The notes: a model not told the origin generated them from the letters alone. Counted from the stretch's first letter, positions 25,794-35,836 are shown. The stretch: DNA of 64,000 nucleotides from Sabellastarte sp. h YS-2021 (GCA_964017235.1 OZ024940.1:27398573-27462572), one strand, 5' to 3'. Made by a program: numbers and translations.

Positions 25794-26396
25794 GCCGGAC
25801 CGGGCTCTTGAGACAAGTATTAAGTAGAGAGTCAATGTCCACATTATGGTTGCGATCTTATGAATACTGAGCGCTTCACCTTAATGAATATCGGCCTTGT
25901 GAGCGAGTCTGAGCGCCCATCCTGGACTGTGTGGTCCGGACATCGCCTGACATAGGTGTGGCCACGATCTCAGTGTGTGGGGGAGAGGCACCCTTGAGCC
26001 AGGTCTCTCCTTGTAGAACACCCCTGTGCTTCACTGACTGTCAGTACAGAGCTGTGCAGGGCGTTTTGTGGACGTTTTCTGGCCTCTGAGAAGAGACAGG
26101 AAACAGCACTGGCTCAATTTCAGTGATTCCCGACTCGATGCCAGTGCGTGTGGGGAGGGGCCCACTTGACACCACATCTCACTCTGACTGTGTGGGCAAA
26201 TACTCTGTAACCTGGACCCGCCCTGGCGGCCCTGTGAAAGAACTTCCCTTGGATGGAATTTGAAGAAACTCAAGTCGCTTGCAGGGTAGCAGTGAGTGTG
26301 TAGAGTTTCCTCACCAAGTCGCTGTTCATTCGGGTGATTTTAAATTTAACAGGGTAAATTTTCACAGGCAGACAAGACAATGGGTTGGGGGGGAGT

Positions 26397-26487
26397 GAGT
26401 GAGTGAGTGAGTGACTGACTGACTGACTGAGCTTGTTTTTTCCCTTTAAATTTTGTTTTTTAAAATTTCCCCCAAATTTGGGGGAAA
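26397..26487. repeat. Divergent microsatellite and U2 3' flank of the edge unit
   Basis: Here the second CAGACAAGAC motif, the GGGT tract and the ACTGGCGGG segment are missing. Only a few GTGA repeats remain, followed by new GACT repeats, and the A-rich box and palindrome are altered (TTTCCCCCAAATTTGGGGGAAA). This is the pattern expected at an array edge that has escaped homogenisation. Confidence 0.8.
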
Positions 26488-26640
26488 GTGGGCCGCTCCT
26501 GGAGGTACTGCAATACCAGGCCAACCCGTGGAGGGGTCGGAGCAAGCTCCTGCATCCCCTCCTAGTTCTAAAATTCAGTTTAATATCGAAGTCACCCTAT
26601 GGGCCACTTTTGAGATATTATGCTGATAAGAACAGATACT
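26488..26640 (-). pseudogene. U2 snRNA pseudogene, copy 28, 5'-truncated by a retrotransposon
   Basis: Contains U2 nt 36-188 only. The first 35 nt are replaced by the 3' tail of the retrotransposon, so the junction falls inside GU|AGUA, the branch-site recognition element. The remnant also has point changes: the Sm site becomes AATTTTAG, the loop IIb region carries GTGACTTC in place of GTCACTTC, CACGTATCAG becomes CACTTTTGAG on the plus strand, and stem IV has one change. No promoter can act on it, so it is dead. Confidence 0.93.
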
Positions 26641-29600
26641 TTTTTTCATTTTCATACAATTTATTTACATATATGTACAGTAAAATATACAATAAGAAAA
26701 ACACATAAGAAATAATCTAATCCCACTAAACCAAATACCTCAAAAGAAAAATAATTTCACCTAAATGACTTTCATATATTAGAGTTAGCAAAATGTGAAG
26801 CCACCTCAAACTTCCCCTTCTTTCAACTTAAGTAAATATTAAGCACATACCAATACAATTATTACTAAAGTACTTAAATAAACTAGCTTCCATGCAATTA
26901 ACTACATTTTACCTGTTCCAAAGTCACCAAACCATCCATACCTATATATAAAAACAGAAACATTCAATTATGCTTCACAAGGTTTGAATATTACACAACC
27001 CAAACTTTAAAAATGTAAAATTTAATTAAATTTAAATTCAAACACTTTACTTATATGTTAAACAGTGCAATTATTCAAAATATACTCCTAGTATATATGT
27101 AAGTATAAATATGTATTCAATTCACAAAGAAAATATACATTTCAATGCTACTCAATTTCACTATTAGCTCAACCACCTATATAAATCCCAAGAAGGACCA
27201 ATTATGGTCAACATATTATGCATAATACAAATTACAACAACAATTCCAAACAATTATCAACTACCCTACACAATATATTATTATAACACCACAACTGTTC
27301 AAATTTAACTACAGATAATCTTTTAAAATCAACTTTAATCCTAACCCTTATTAAATTAAGAAATGTATACTTTACAAAATTAATACCCACATGCTTCTCC
27401 TCAAATTTCTTCAAATTCCTACTATACCAAACCACCCACTTTGCTTCTCCAACTAAAATCATTTATAAATTATTTAAAACTTTAATCTTTGACTTTTTAA
27501 ATACATTAAATATTATACTTTTAGATGAAATTACAACCCTCTGCCCAGCTAAACCTTGCAAAATTACAGTTGCGCATTCCCACAAAGATTTAACAAATGA
27601 ACAATCAAAAAACAAATGCTCTAAAGACTCCTCCAAATTTAAACACAATAAACACTTTGGACTCTTAACAATTTTCTGAAAAGAATACAAATAACTGTTA
27701 ACTGGTAATATATGGTGAACTATTCTAAAAGAAACATCCCTACTCTCACAAGATAATAAAGGATTACTCAAATTTCTAAAAGCCTCATCAAAATCAACAG
27801 ATGGATAAACACTTTTAATTCTAGGCACTTTCAGTTTGTTTTCTAAAAATATATAATACAATTTCTTAACAGCTATTGTCCTGAGATCTAGATCAATATT
27901 ACAATTCATTAACTCCTTAAAATACATAACAGCCATATCATAAAAGTCAGATTTAACATCACCTGAAGGAATAGAATTAATATTTATATCAGGAGAAATA
28001 TACTTCCTTAAGTCAATTTTCAACCAATACATTGCAAAATCATGCCACTTTTTATATGATCCATACAAAAAAATACAAAGATGAACAACCAAAAAAGCCT
28101 TCAATTTACATTCTACATTTACTAAATTAAGCCCACCCTCCTCATACAAATTATATAAACATTCTCTTTTTAAACATTCAACTTTATTATTCCAAATGAA
28201 CTTAAATGCCCTACATTGAAATTTGTCTATAATATTCTTATCAATAGGTAAAACAGATCCAACATGCCAAATTTTACTCATCCCCAAAGTACTCAATATG
28301 ACACTCTTCCCTCTCAACCTCAAATTCCTATTACCATTTAAATTTAAAACTTTTCCATATTTAATCCACACTTTATCCCCATTTCCCAAATACACCCCAC
28401 GTATTTTAGAAGACTCCCTTGACCAATTTAAATTATAAAGACTCATATCCTGAATCCCCCAATCCCCCACTCAGATAGCTACAGACTTCTCTTTATTTAA
28501 CCTTGCACCCGAAGCCATCCCATATAACTTATATTTAAAATTTTAACCACTGACCCTCTATCCATAACAGTAAATGCACAGTCATCCACGTGATGTGAAA
28601 TTCTACACTCTTCTATAGATGATGGAATTTTAAAACCTTTTATATGACTATCTTTTCTAATCTTACAAGCAAAGGGCTCAATACAAAAAACGTATAACAG
28701 TGGAGATAAACTACATCCCTGCCGTACACTTCTACTTACCTCAAAAATATCTGTAAAATAACCATTAACTAACACAACACTTTTAATTTCTGTATATAAC
28801 AAACCTACCCATTTCATCAGATGTGGACCAAACCCAAATTTCTTCAAAACCTGAAACATAAAAGAATGATCCACTCTATCAAATGCTTTTGACTGATCCA
28901 AGGAGAGCAAAATAAATTTATTATTCTTTTGACACGAGTAATCTAAAATATTCCTGAGTAAATGTACATTATCTTGAATAGATCTACCCAATACCGCCGC
29001 CGTTTGATCAATATGCACTAAATTTCCCATTACTTTTTTAAAACGATTTGTCAAACACTTACTAATAATCTTATAATCTACACATAACAAAGATATTGGC
29101 CTCCAGTACTTTAAGTCACTAGACTTCTCCGGATCCTTACAAATCAAAGTTATAATCCCTAACCTCTGTGTTTTTGACAAAATCCCCCTTGAAACAAGTA
29201 TTAGCCATATTTACAAAATAATCCCCAATCAGATCCCAATTCGAAACATAAAACTCTTTAGGCAACCCATCCACCCCAGGAGATTTATTATTTTTGATAT
29301 TTGATAAAGCATAAAAACATTCTGATTTTGATAACAAACCCTCACATAATTGACTTTGTTCTTTTGACAAAACATTTAAATCAGACAAAAAATAATTAAC
29401 TAAATCCTGATCAATAGAGTCTTTAGAAAATAGTTGCTTATAAAATTCTTTAGCATGAAATAAAATATCATTTTTCTTCTTAACAAACTCCCCATCCCCA
29501 ATTTGTAATTTATCAATAACCTTCCCCTTAGCCCTATGACACTCTTTATTCAGAAAAAATCTTGATTGTTTCTCATCAAAACTTAACTTGTTGACCTTTG

Positions 29601-30439
29601 ACCTTACCCTAAATCCCTCATTATACTCTTCTTCTAACAAACTATTTAATGTATTTTCACAATCTTGAACTTTACTGTCATAAACCCCCGGAAAACTTTT
29701 ATTCAAATCTTGAAAACGATAAAATTGCTTCTGTACTGATTTATATTTAGACCTAAACACCATATTCAATCTTTTACAATGAAATTTAGCTAACTTTTTA
29801 CATTCTTCTTTAAACAAATCCCAAACATCAGGTTTAATATGTTCAACATTTAATAAAATTCTATCACACAAAAGTTTCAAATCCTCTTTAAAATTAAGAT
29901 CCCTAAAACTGAAGAATTCAACTTCCAATACCCAGGACATAAAACACAATCAATTTCATCTATATTCAAAGACATCTGGACTAAACAATGGTCAGAAATA
30001 ACACTTTGCACCGGAACATGACAACAACTAACAATATGATTAAATAAACACTTTGACACATAAAAGCGATCAAGCCTACACAATACTTTGCCTCTTTCTC
30101 CCACACCCTCCCAAGTAAACTCTCTTATTATTAAACAACCCCTTTTATCAACAAATCCAACACTAAATACCTCCCATTAAAATCAAAATCAAAATTCAAA
30201 ACAGTATAACTTAAGGTTTTACTTAAAATACCCACCCCACATGAATGATTTTGCCCCCATGACCAGAAACACTTCCCCAAATAACCAAAGCTCCATTGTT
30301 TACCTTCCTTAATATTAGAACAATGTGTTTCGTGTAAAAACACCACATTTAAACCCTCCTAATTAACCATATTAAAAACATTTACCCTCTTATTTCTGTC
30401 CCTAATTCCCCTAACATTTAATAACCCTATATTTAACAT
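26641..30439 (-). mobile_element. Non-LTR retrotransposon of the Tx1 clade, U2-targeted (Keno-like), decayed
   Basis: On the minus strand the element reads APE endonuclease, linker, reverse transcriptase, C-terminal zinc knuckle, then about 590 bp of AT-rich 3' UTR ending in a short A-rich tail (AAAATGAAAAAA) that touches U2 nt 36. The RT matches the Tx1/L1-like style (YWRPISLL, DQTAAVLGRSIQDN, SLDQSKAFDRVDH, VRQGCSLSPLLYVFCIEPF). Tx1-clade elements include families specific for U2 genes (Keno), tRNA and 5S genes. The 5' limit is uncertain: no ORF1 is seen upstream of 30,439, and the 35-nt 5' piece of U2 is not found beyond it, so the element is probably 5'-truncated or the junction was lost. 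Confidence 0.87.
27232..30439 (-). pseudogene. Broken ORF2 (APE-RT polyprotein) of the U2-targeted retrotransposon
   Basis: The start ATG at 30,439 opens the usual APE N-terminus (LNVRGIRDRNKR, then FLHETH). Damage seen in order: an in-frame TAG at codon 27 (30,359-30,361); an internal loss near 30,120-30,131 removing about 100 residues of the middle of APE; resumption with FTWEG and RLDRFYVS and ISDHCLV (about 29,990); frameshifts near 29,905, 29,190 and 28,515; a TGA near 28,470; a TAA at 27,463. RT motif SPGVDGLP is at about 29,260-29,285. The catalytic YxDD box reads HVDD at 28,581-28,592, a tyrosine-to-histidine change. A CxxC...HxxxxC zinc knuckle (CLLC, EHLFFDC) lies near 27,600-27,660. 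The copy cannot make an active enzyme. Confidence 0.88.
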
Positions 30440-30660
30440 TCTATTCTAATTCAAAATAGCACAATATAATTACAAACCAGTAAAATAAACACAAATATAT
30501 ATAAGCATATACATAACCATACAAAATAATCATAATACACGTTAAATACCATTTAAGTCATATAATTTTCTAAAAACATTATCCAGATTATCTCAAACAT
30601 ATTATATTTTGGATTATTTTTTTATTCAGCTTGTGTCAATTTAACTTAACCAAAACAGTA
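30440..30660. other. AT-rich stretch of unknown origin
   Basis: Upstream side of the retrotransposon. It may be its 5' leader or plain flanking DNA; I see no ORF1, no U2 5' fragment and no clear boundary. Confidence 0.4.
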
Positions 30661-30675
30661 CCGAGAAATTAGTAT

Positions 30676-30870
30676 GTTGTGGCCTCAACTTGAGGAGGTG
30701 TTAGGGTTGTTAGTAGGGTGGAGCTTATAGAATGATGTATTAATAGTAGGGTATAAAAGAGGGTTGTACGATGAAGTAAGGGACACACACACATACATAC
30801 ACACACAAAGGACACTGTGTGAGTTAATTCAAGGGAAACTATCTGTGACAATAATCAAATAAATTTTGGA
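30676..30870 (+). mobile_element. Possible LTR-like remnant
   Basis: The stretch starts with TG, has a TATA-like GTATAAAAGAGG at about 30,749-30,760, a CA-rich microsatellite (about 30,783-30,806) and an AATAAA at about 30,858. That order resembles U3-R-U5 of an LTR, but I found no second copy, no clear CA end and no internal retroviral-type coding sequence. Weak call. Confidence 0.2.
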
Positions 30871-31584
30871 TCAGGACGAAATAACTCATTAGTTGGGATT
30901 GTCAGTTATAGGGATTAGCATAATCAACATTGTGAAGGAAAAATTAGACATTAAACAGGTAAATCTAGTGAAGTGAGGGAATATTGAGCTTTTAATTGAT
31001 TGAGGAGATTTATACGTGAGGTAGAATAAATATCAAAAGGAATACCTGAAGGCTCAAGGTTAAAAACAAGAACACTAGGAGAGTGTTTACTTCTGCCAAT
31101 GCATGTGTGATTTAAAAAAAAACGGCTCAATAATATGTAAATAGAAAAATCCGGATCTTTGATATATTTTTTTGTTTATCAAGGCATTTGATCTGGATCA
31201 CTCTCAAAGTATGAAGGGATCTAAGTTGGCCCAACACCAACATTATCATGAATGTGAGTATGAGTATTTGCGTTAAAAAGCAAACAAATAAACAGTCATG
31301 AATTTAATACCAATATTACAGCTTATAGAAAAAAAGACACAGTGCATATTTGGCTTAAAACAGTATTCAACAGATTTTGGCTGCTTTGTTACTTTAACAC
31401 CCATGATTTTACCATACATAATCCAAAATGTAATCCATTTTGGTGGGTGGAACAAAATTAATTCAAATGTTGAGCCAAAAATCAGCTCAGTATCTTAACC
31501 AACCTTAGTCCTGATCCCCTTTTCGGACAAACTTTTTTGTTTCATGAAAACTGATTCAGGAAAAGGCCCACTTTCGCCTTGTTT
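30871..31584. other. No gene seen
   Basis: AT-rich DNA. Short open frames exist at about 31,273-31,498 on both strands but lack splice context or recognisable residues. Confidence 0.5.
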
Positions 31585-31677
31585 TGATTTGTTTATTTGT
31601 TGTTTTACGTCACGTTCAACAGCCAGGGTCATATTGCGATGGGTAGTTTACAGGCGCTCAGCCTGAGATTCGAACCT
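31585..31677 (-). mobile_element. tRNA-derived SINE fragment
   Basis: On the minus strand it starts with a box-B-like GGTTCGAATC, continues through a body with CCCATCGCAATATGACCC, and ends in CAACAAATAAACAAATC. The tRNA-like 5' half including box A is missing. It shares its body with the copies at 54,320 and 59,566. Confidence 0.65.
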
Positions 31678-32090
31678 TGTTTTGAATATCAGTTTGTAAT
31701 TTGATTCTTTGTTCAGTTATTAGAGAGAAATATTATTTACAGTAACAATAACATTTTATTATTCATATCCGGCCATAATGGAATTATTAGTATGTTAAAA
31801 CAAAACAAAACAGTAACGGTCAGGAGTGCATGTAATGCACATTAAATATTGAGTTTGTACATTAAAATTATATCATATGAAAGGCTATACTTCTTAGCCA
31901 AAAATCATTAATACTTCATTTTGTTTGTCAATGTAAACTGTATTCACAGTATCGTGAAAAACTGTTTGAGTCAGTGTTGAAATCATGTTCAAATTTTAAA
32001 TATCTGTCTGATAAGGAAAAATTTCTGAAAATTATGGAATCTGGCTATACACAGAAAAAGCATGGAACACCAGAAAACATATATATATAT

Positions 32091-32754
32091 GTCTTGGTAG
32101 AAAGTTCAATCTGGTAGAATTTCAAATTCTACCGTAGAAAGTCCAATTGGAGTTTCTACCGGTAGAAAGTCCAATCTATGATATTTGGATATTGCCCTGG
32201 GGTCCGAAATCTAATAACCTTTCCGATATTCCAATATTATAGAAAATGTTTTACTCTAACACAGATTTAACATACTCAAACATGACAGAAACTGAAGTTT
32301 TCCATCTATTCCAAGAATTTGTATTTCATTTTTCAAGTGAAATCTGTAGTATGGACATTAGTAACTGATGTAAGGTTTAAATTCCTATAACAAGTGTTAT
32401 ACAAAGTACAGTTTTAGCCAAGTAAATTTTGACAGCAGTCACTTCATACATGACATTTAGTGGAGTAACTAGCACCTACAGCAGCATTTGTTTGTCACAA
32501 CTGTGCAGTTGGTCCCAGCATCTAAAGCTTGTAAGTACTCTTCCCGAGTTTTAGCATCATTATTAGATTTTGGACCCGAGGGCAATACCCAAAGCTCCTA
32601 GATTGGACTTTCTACCAGTAGAAACTCCAATTGGACTTTCTACCAGGTTTATCTTGGTGGAAAATAAAATTGCACTGTCTACTGGTAGAAACTCCAATTT
32701 GACTTTGTACCGGTAGAATTTAAAATTCTACCAGATTGGACTTTCTGCCAAGAC
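32091..32754. mobile_element. Foldback/MITE-like DNA element with long inverted repeats
   Basis: The left arm (32,091-32,217) begins GTCTTGGTAGAAAG and the right arm (about 32,560-32,754) ends CTTTCTGCCAAGAC. Read in opposite directions the arms match over about 125 bp with some substitutions, and the right arm holds an insertion of roughly 70 bp. The arms are built of a repeated palindromic module, GGTAGAAAGTCCAATTGG and its complement, so each arm is itself a chain of hairpins. It is flanked by ATATAT on the left and ATAT on the right, which may be a TA-rich target duplication. No coding capacity, so non-autonomous. Confidence 0.75.
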
Positions 32755-33625
32755 ATATCTATGACACAACCATAATTAGGTTGAACTTAAAATTAGGAAA
32801 ATAAAACTTTGCGTGTAGATTTTATTTAATTTCTATTCACTCATGTAACATGTTATGTACTAATAGTGACTTATAAGCCCCCTGTGGGCTGGGTGTTCTT
32901 GATAAATGTGTTCATTGCTTATGTGTACTGAACACACATGTCACTTATAATAAACGAATAAAATAAAATAATACTTTAGTTTTGTTGCGAGACATATTTC
33001 AGAAGTAAACTAAAAAACACTCGTAACATGCAGACCTCAGCTAGGGGACATTTCAGAAAATGCAGGATTTTTTTATCCAGAATATGATCTGGAATATGAT
33101 GTAATCACTTCTTTTTTGCAGTGTAAGCCATTCTGAAAATATTGTATTCAGATGGAAAAGGTTTCACTACAGATTTTTCAACACCAGACTTTTACATAGA
33201 CTATCAGCAGTCATTTCTGACTGAATAGCAACATAGTAGGCTTTACAAAATTATGTAAGTTTTACAAAATTATGTACATCTGGTTATATGGTACCAATAT
33301 AATAATGGTAAATTTAATTATAAGATTAGAATATAAAAAATGCATTTGTTCATCAAGAACAAAAGAAAAGGTATGTTCTTTGATTCCTGGATGAAAACCA
33401 CTCTTTACTTGACAGCTTGTAGTAAAATATGTTTCCAAATGGTTTCTTGGCAACATAACAGTTAAAGGTGTTCCCTCATGAAACATATGTTAGCTGTTTG
33501 GTTGTAGCTATGTCACCTTATGATTCAAATCTAGGCAAGCAAGTGTCTTATGACCAAAAAGACACATAACTTGTTCAATGTTTTTGCAAAATGGTAATTG
33601 TTTTTTTTCTTGATCTTTTTTTCAG
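32755..33625. other. No gene seen; probable intron or upstream region of the membrane-protein gene
   Basis: AT-rich. The next plus-strand exon starts at 33,626 in an internal phase, so an upstream exon must exist, but I could not identify it here or further left. Confidence 0.5.
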
Positions 33626-33696
33626 TCTTTCAATCTGTCAATGGGAGTTTTCGAGTATCTAATCTTAGGAAACTGAAGGATGATATTAAAACTGAA
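33626..33696 (+). CDS. Membrane-protein gene, internal exon A (71 nt)
   Basis: Preceded by a strong acceptor (a run of T then TTCAG) and followed by the donor GTGAGT. It starts with two bases of a split codon and gives 23 residues, FQSVNGSFRVSNLRKLKDD and four more, ending in phase 0. It joins in frame to the exon at 34,188. This is the first recognisable exon of the gene; the 5' part, including any signal peptide, is not found in the window. I do not recognise the family. The F..S..GSF pattern and its place in the ectodomain before a single transmembrane helix recall SEA-type domains, but that is only a suggestion. Confidence 0.55.
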
Positions 33697-34187
33697 GTGA
33701 GTAAAAAGTTTCTTTAAAGTGGTTAGTGGTTATTTCTAGCGTTGGAGGTAAGCAGGATGAACTAGTCAAGATTCTACACTGTGAACCACTAGGCATCATC
33801 AGGTAATTATCAATTTACCCACATATCGATACAGCATGACAAATTTGAAATGTGTTTGGCCAGCAAATTAATCAAACATTTGATGCACTTTGCACACTTA
33901 ATACTGAAGATAATGTATTCTAATAAGTCAAAACTCAAGCAGCCAGGTGGAAAAAATTCCAGAAAACCTACATGGCAAGTTTAAAAAGATGCTTTACAAA
34001 TAGGCGAAAGTTAAAGTTGGGGATTCACATCCCATTCGACAGCCAGGTTGACACTGGGGCAGGTCCAAAACATTTGATGTCAAACTTACTAACTACTGGG
34101 CTATTGATACATGGATGCTTGAAAATGGCCCAGTTGAATTGGAGTTTTGATTAAATAAAAATTGTAAAAAAAATCTTTCATTGACAG
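33697..34187 (+). other. Intron 1 (491 bp)
   Basis: GTGAGT to TTGACAG. It contains a degenerate SINE-like stretch at about 34,015-34,060 (GGGGATTCACATCCCATTCG), similar to the one at 59,215. Confidence 0.55.
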
Positions 34188-34407
34188 TTTGAACTCAGTT
34201 TCTGCCCAAATGAAGAAAGCATCAAGTTTTGTGACGTCAGGAGCATGAGTGTTGACGTAGACACAGACACAGTCTCCTTCTCCATGGAAGTTCCAAACGA
34301 CCTGAATTTGAAGACTTTCTTTAATGAATGGTATAAAGCAGTGAAGGAAGGAACATTCAAATTGAATGGATACAAAATAGTTTCATCATCACTAAAATTG
34401 GGACCAT
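34188..34407 (+). CDS. Membrane-protein gene, exon B (220 nt), ectodomain
   Basis: The acceptor is CATTGACAG and the donor GTAAGT. It encodes 73 residues plus one base (phase 1). The sequence has two cysteines (FCPN and KFCD), a beta-strand-like VSFSMEVP, and an aromatic stretch LKTFFNEWYKAV, then ends near YKIVSSSLKLGP. It is likely extracellular because it precedes the transmembrane exon. It is followed after 21 bp of intron by the inverted end of the ribozyme satellite. No function assigned. Confidence 0.65.
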
Positions 34408-34428
34408 GTAAGTTAGCTTATGTGTTTT

Positions 34429-34476
34429 TCACCAGGGTTGTTCACATTTGGTAATATGATGATATGCCTTACACAA
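34429..34476 (-). repeat. 48-bp inverted terminal copy at the array start
   Basis: A perfect reverse complement of 35,731-35,778, the part of each satellite unit that spans the ribozyme cleavage site and ends CAACCCTGGTGA. It occurs once, at the left end of the array, 21 bp after the splice donor. Such an inverted piece of a terminal repeat at one end is known from Penelope-like elements; it could also be a terminal inverted repeat of a DNA transposon. Confidence 0.8.
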
Positions 34477-34760
34477 GACTCTAAAAAGTACAACACTCTA
34501 ATCCTGTTCACAGATTACAAAGCGTGAGCAGAGGTTGATGTGGAATACTGGAGATAATCATTCAACAGGCATTATACAAGTTATCTAATTTCTGTGCATT
34601 TCTGGTCTTAAATTCACACTCATAAGGCCAACCCCATTTTTGCTTTATTTGAATACATGCACATTAAGACAGATACACAGAGTATAATATGCAAATAGAG
34701 AACAAGCCCTATTTCATAGAAAATCACAAAATCAAATAGCCCATATAAGGCACTTTGGAA

Positions 34761-34827
34761 AAATTGTGATGTCATAATCATATGATGTCATCACATCATT
34801 ACATCACGTCAAATTACATCACAATTT
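34761..34827. repeat. Inverted repeat within each satellite unit
   Basis: 12-bp arms AAATTGTGATGT and ACATCACAATTT enclose a 43-base loop made of ATGATGTCAT/ATCACATCAT-type repeats. Present in all full units, absent from the short ones. It could form an RNA or DNA hairpin. Confidence 0.7.
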
Positions 34828-35587
34828 GTGTACCAGTTCACATTGTCTCCTTGACGAAGGCTGGTGACTAGTTTATAAATAATAAACATAGAAATGAAAA
34901 ACTAATAGTTTTATTGTGTCAAATAAAATCAATATATTACTTATAATATTGATAAACAATAAATATAATGAATAAAGACATTCCTATCATATTAAAATAA
35001 TAATATGTTAATGTTATTCCCATGTTATATTCTATACTTGTTAAATATAATGGCTGAGTTAACAATGTATAACTATCTTGTTTTTCTCAGTCTCATATGG
35101 CAACCAATGTCAGACAGTTCAGGAAGCCATCGGATTCCTGATAAAGACATATGATTTGTGCATATAAGCCTTAATAACATGCTCAATATAATGGGGGTGT
35201 TCTTTACCATCAGAAAGTGGATCTAACGCCCACATAATTACATATAATTATTGAACCAATTATATTGTGAACTTGCACCCCTAACAAACCATAATATATT
35301 TTTATGTAAAATGTAATTCTAACATATAACCAGTCCACATATTATGGTAAACACACCTGGGGTCTAAATGGTAATGTGTCAGTGGACGAATACAAAAACA
35401 TAAGACCACATGGTACCTAACCTTCCTAAGTCGTTAGGAGGCAATGGGTTTGAACGTTATATGAATCCCTCAGTCAGTCTGTTCACCCCTGTTGCTGATT
35501 GAGCCAAAAATTGATAATCAGCACTTTCCTGAACCCCTAACAATTCAAACAACTAAAATTGAATTTTAGGCAATTTTGCACCTCCTG

Positions 35588-35607
35588 TGCACCTGTGCAC
35601 AGGTGCA
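35588..35607. repeat. 20-bp perfect palindrome in satellite units
   Basis: TGCACCTGTGCACAGGTGCA, followed closely by ACCGGT and CAATTG. Unit 2 has lost eight bases here, which accounts for its 1,483-bp length. Short units start at the right edge of this block. Confidence 0.8.
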
Positions 35608-35661
35608 AAAAACCGGTGCAATTGCACATTTAAAAAGGTACTTCAGGGGGGTAGTTACCAC

Positions 35662-35745
35662 ATATCTCCAGCCTCTGATGAGAAAGTTCAGTGTTTAAAC
35701 TTTCGAAACACAATAAACATATAAAATATATTGTGTAAGGCATAT
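35662..35745 (+). ncRNA. Hammerhead ribozyme, type I, satellite unit 1
   Basis: Self-cleaving RNA with all core elements. CUGAUGA is at 35,675-35,681. Stem II is GAAAGTT/AACTTTC, 7 bp, with a 9-base loop. GAAA is at 35,705-35,708. Stem III is CACAATA/TATTGTG, 7 bp. The cleavage triplet GUA ends at 35,737. Stem I pairs GCCT (35,671-35,674) with AGGC (35,738-35,741) and, past a CTCCA bulge, ATAT with ATAT; such a stem I bulge is where natural hammerheads contact loop II. The fold is by eye, but both universal core strings, three paired stems and an NUH site are present together. Confidence 0.88.
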
Positions 35746-35813
35746 CATCATATTACCAAATGTGAACAACCCTGGTGACTTACAAAGTTAATGCACTTAA
35801 TTTTATTTTTTAG

Positions 35814-35836
35814 TTTTAACTTTGAGTGTGAGATTT
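35814..35836 (+). other. Splice-like microexon in each satellite unit
   Basis: A T-rich acceptor (TTTTATTTTTTAG) is followed 23 bases later by a strong donor GTAAGTGC. The same pair recurs in every unit, with the enclosed piece varying from 17 to 23 bases (17 in units 4, 5 and 7; 21 in unit 6; 19 after short unit c). Because lengths are not multiples of three, inclusion would often shift the frame, so I read it as a cryptic or decoy site rather than coding sequence. Confidence 0.35.

Larger units (their letters stand above)
1..26396 (-). repeat. Tandem array of ~982-bp U2 snRNA gene units
   Basis: Twenty-seven head-to-tail units of 972-987 bp, all in one orientation, with a 28th divergent unit after them. 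The array begins inside a microsatellite at base 1, so it continues beyond the left edge. Each unit read on the minus strand has promoter, 188-nt U2 gene, a 22-bp palindrome, an A-rich box, then the TCAC/ACCC microsatellite and about 690 bp of spacer. Apart from microsatellite length I see only rare differences: a 2-nt deletion near 2,824, a substitution at 4,480, a 10-nt deletion near 14,443, a 4-nt duplication in U2 near 16,965 and an 8-nt duplication near 23,312. Such homogeneity means strong concerted evolution or very recent amplification. Tandem U2 arrays are known in vertebrates and sea urchins. Confidence 0.97.

Noticed and set aside
511..26273. Recurrent 60-126-codon open frames in every U2 unit on both strands (for example minus 511-753 and plus 759-950)
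   Set aside because: They are copies of the same U2 spacer, run through microsatellites or the U2 gene itself, and show no independent coding signal; frames change length with microsatellite number.
1..26396. CRISPR-like or minisatellite array
   Set aside because: Unit size, snRNA content and eukaryotic context rule out CRISPR.
31273..31498. Overlapping 60-66-codon frames on both strands
   Set aside because: Short, AT-rich, no splice signals or recognisable residues.
33121..33225. Possible exon after TTCTTTTTTGCAG
   Set aside because: One frame stays open for about 33 codons, but no donor fits before the stop and composition is not protein-like.
33795..33805. CCTGATGATG on the minus strand as another hammerhead core
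   Set aside because: No paired stem II and no GAAA follow it.
35191..35230. Second ribozyme in the satellite unit around the CTTGACGAAGG motif (for example near 34,853)
   Set aside because: It resembles CUGANGA, but no GAAA and no stem II partner follow.
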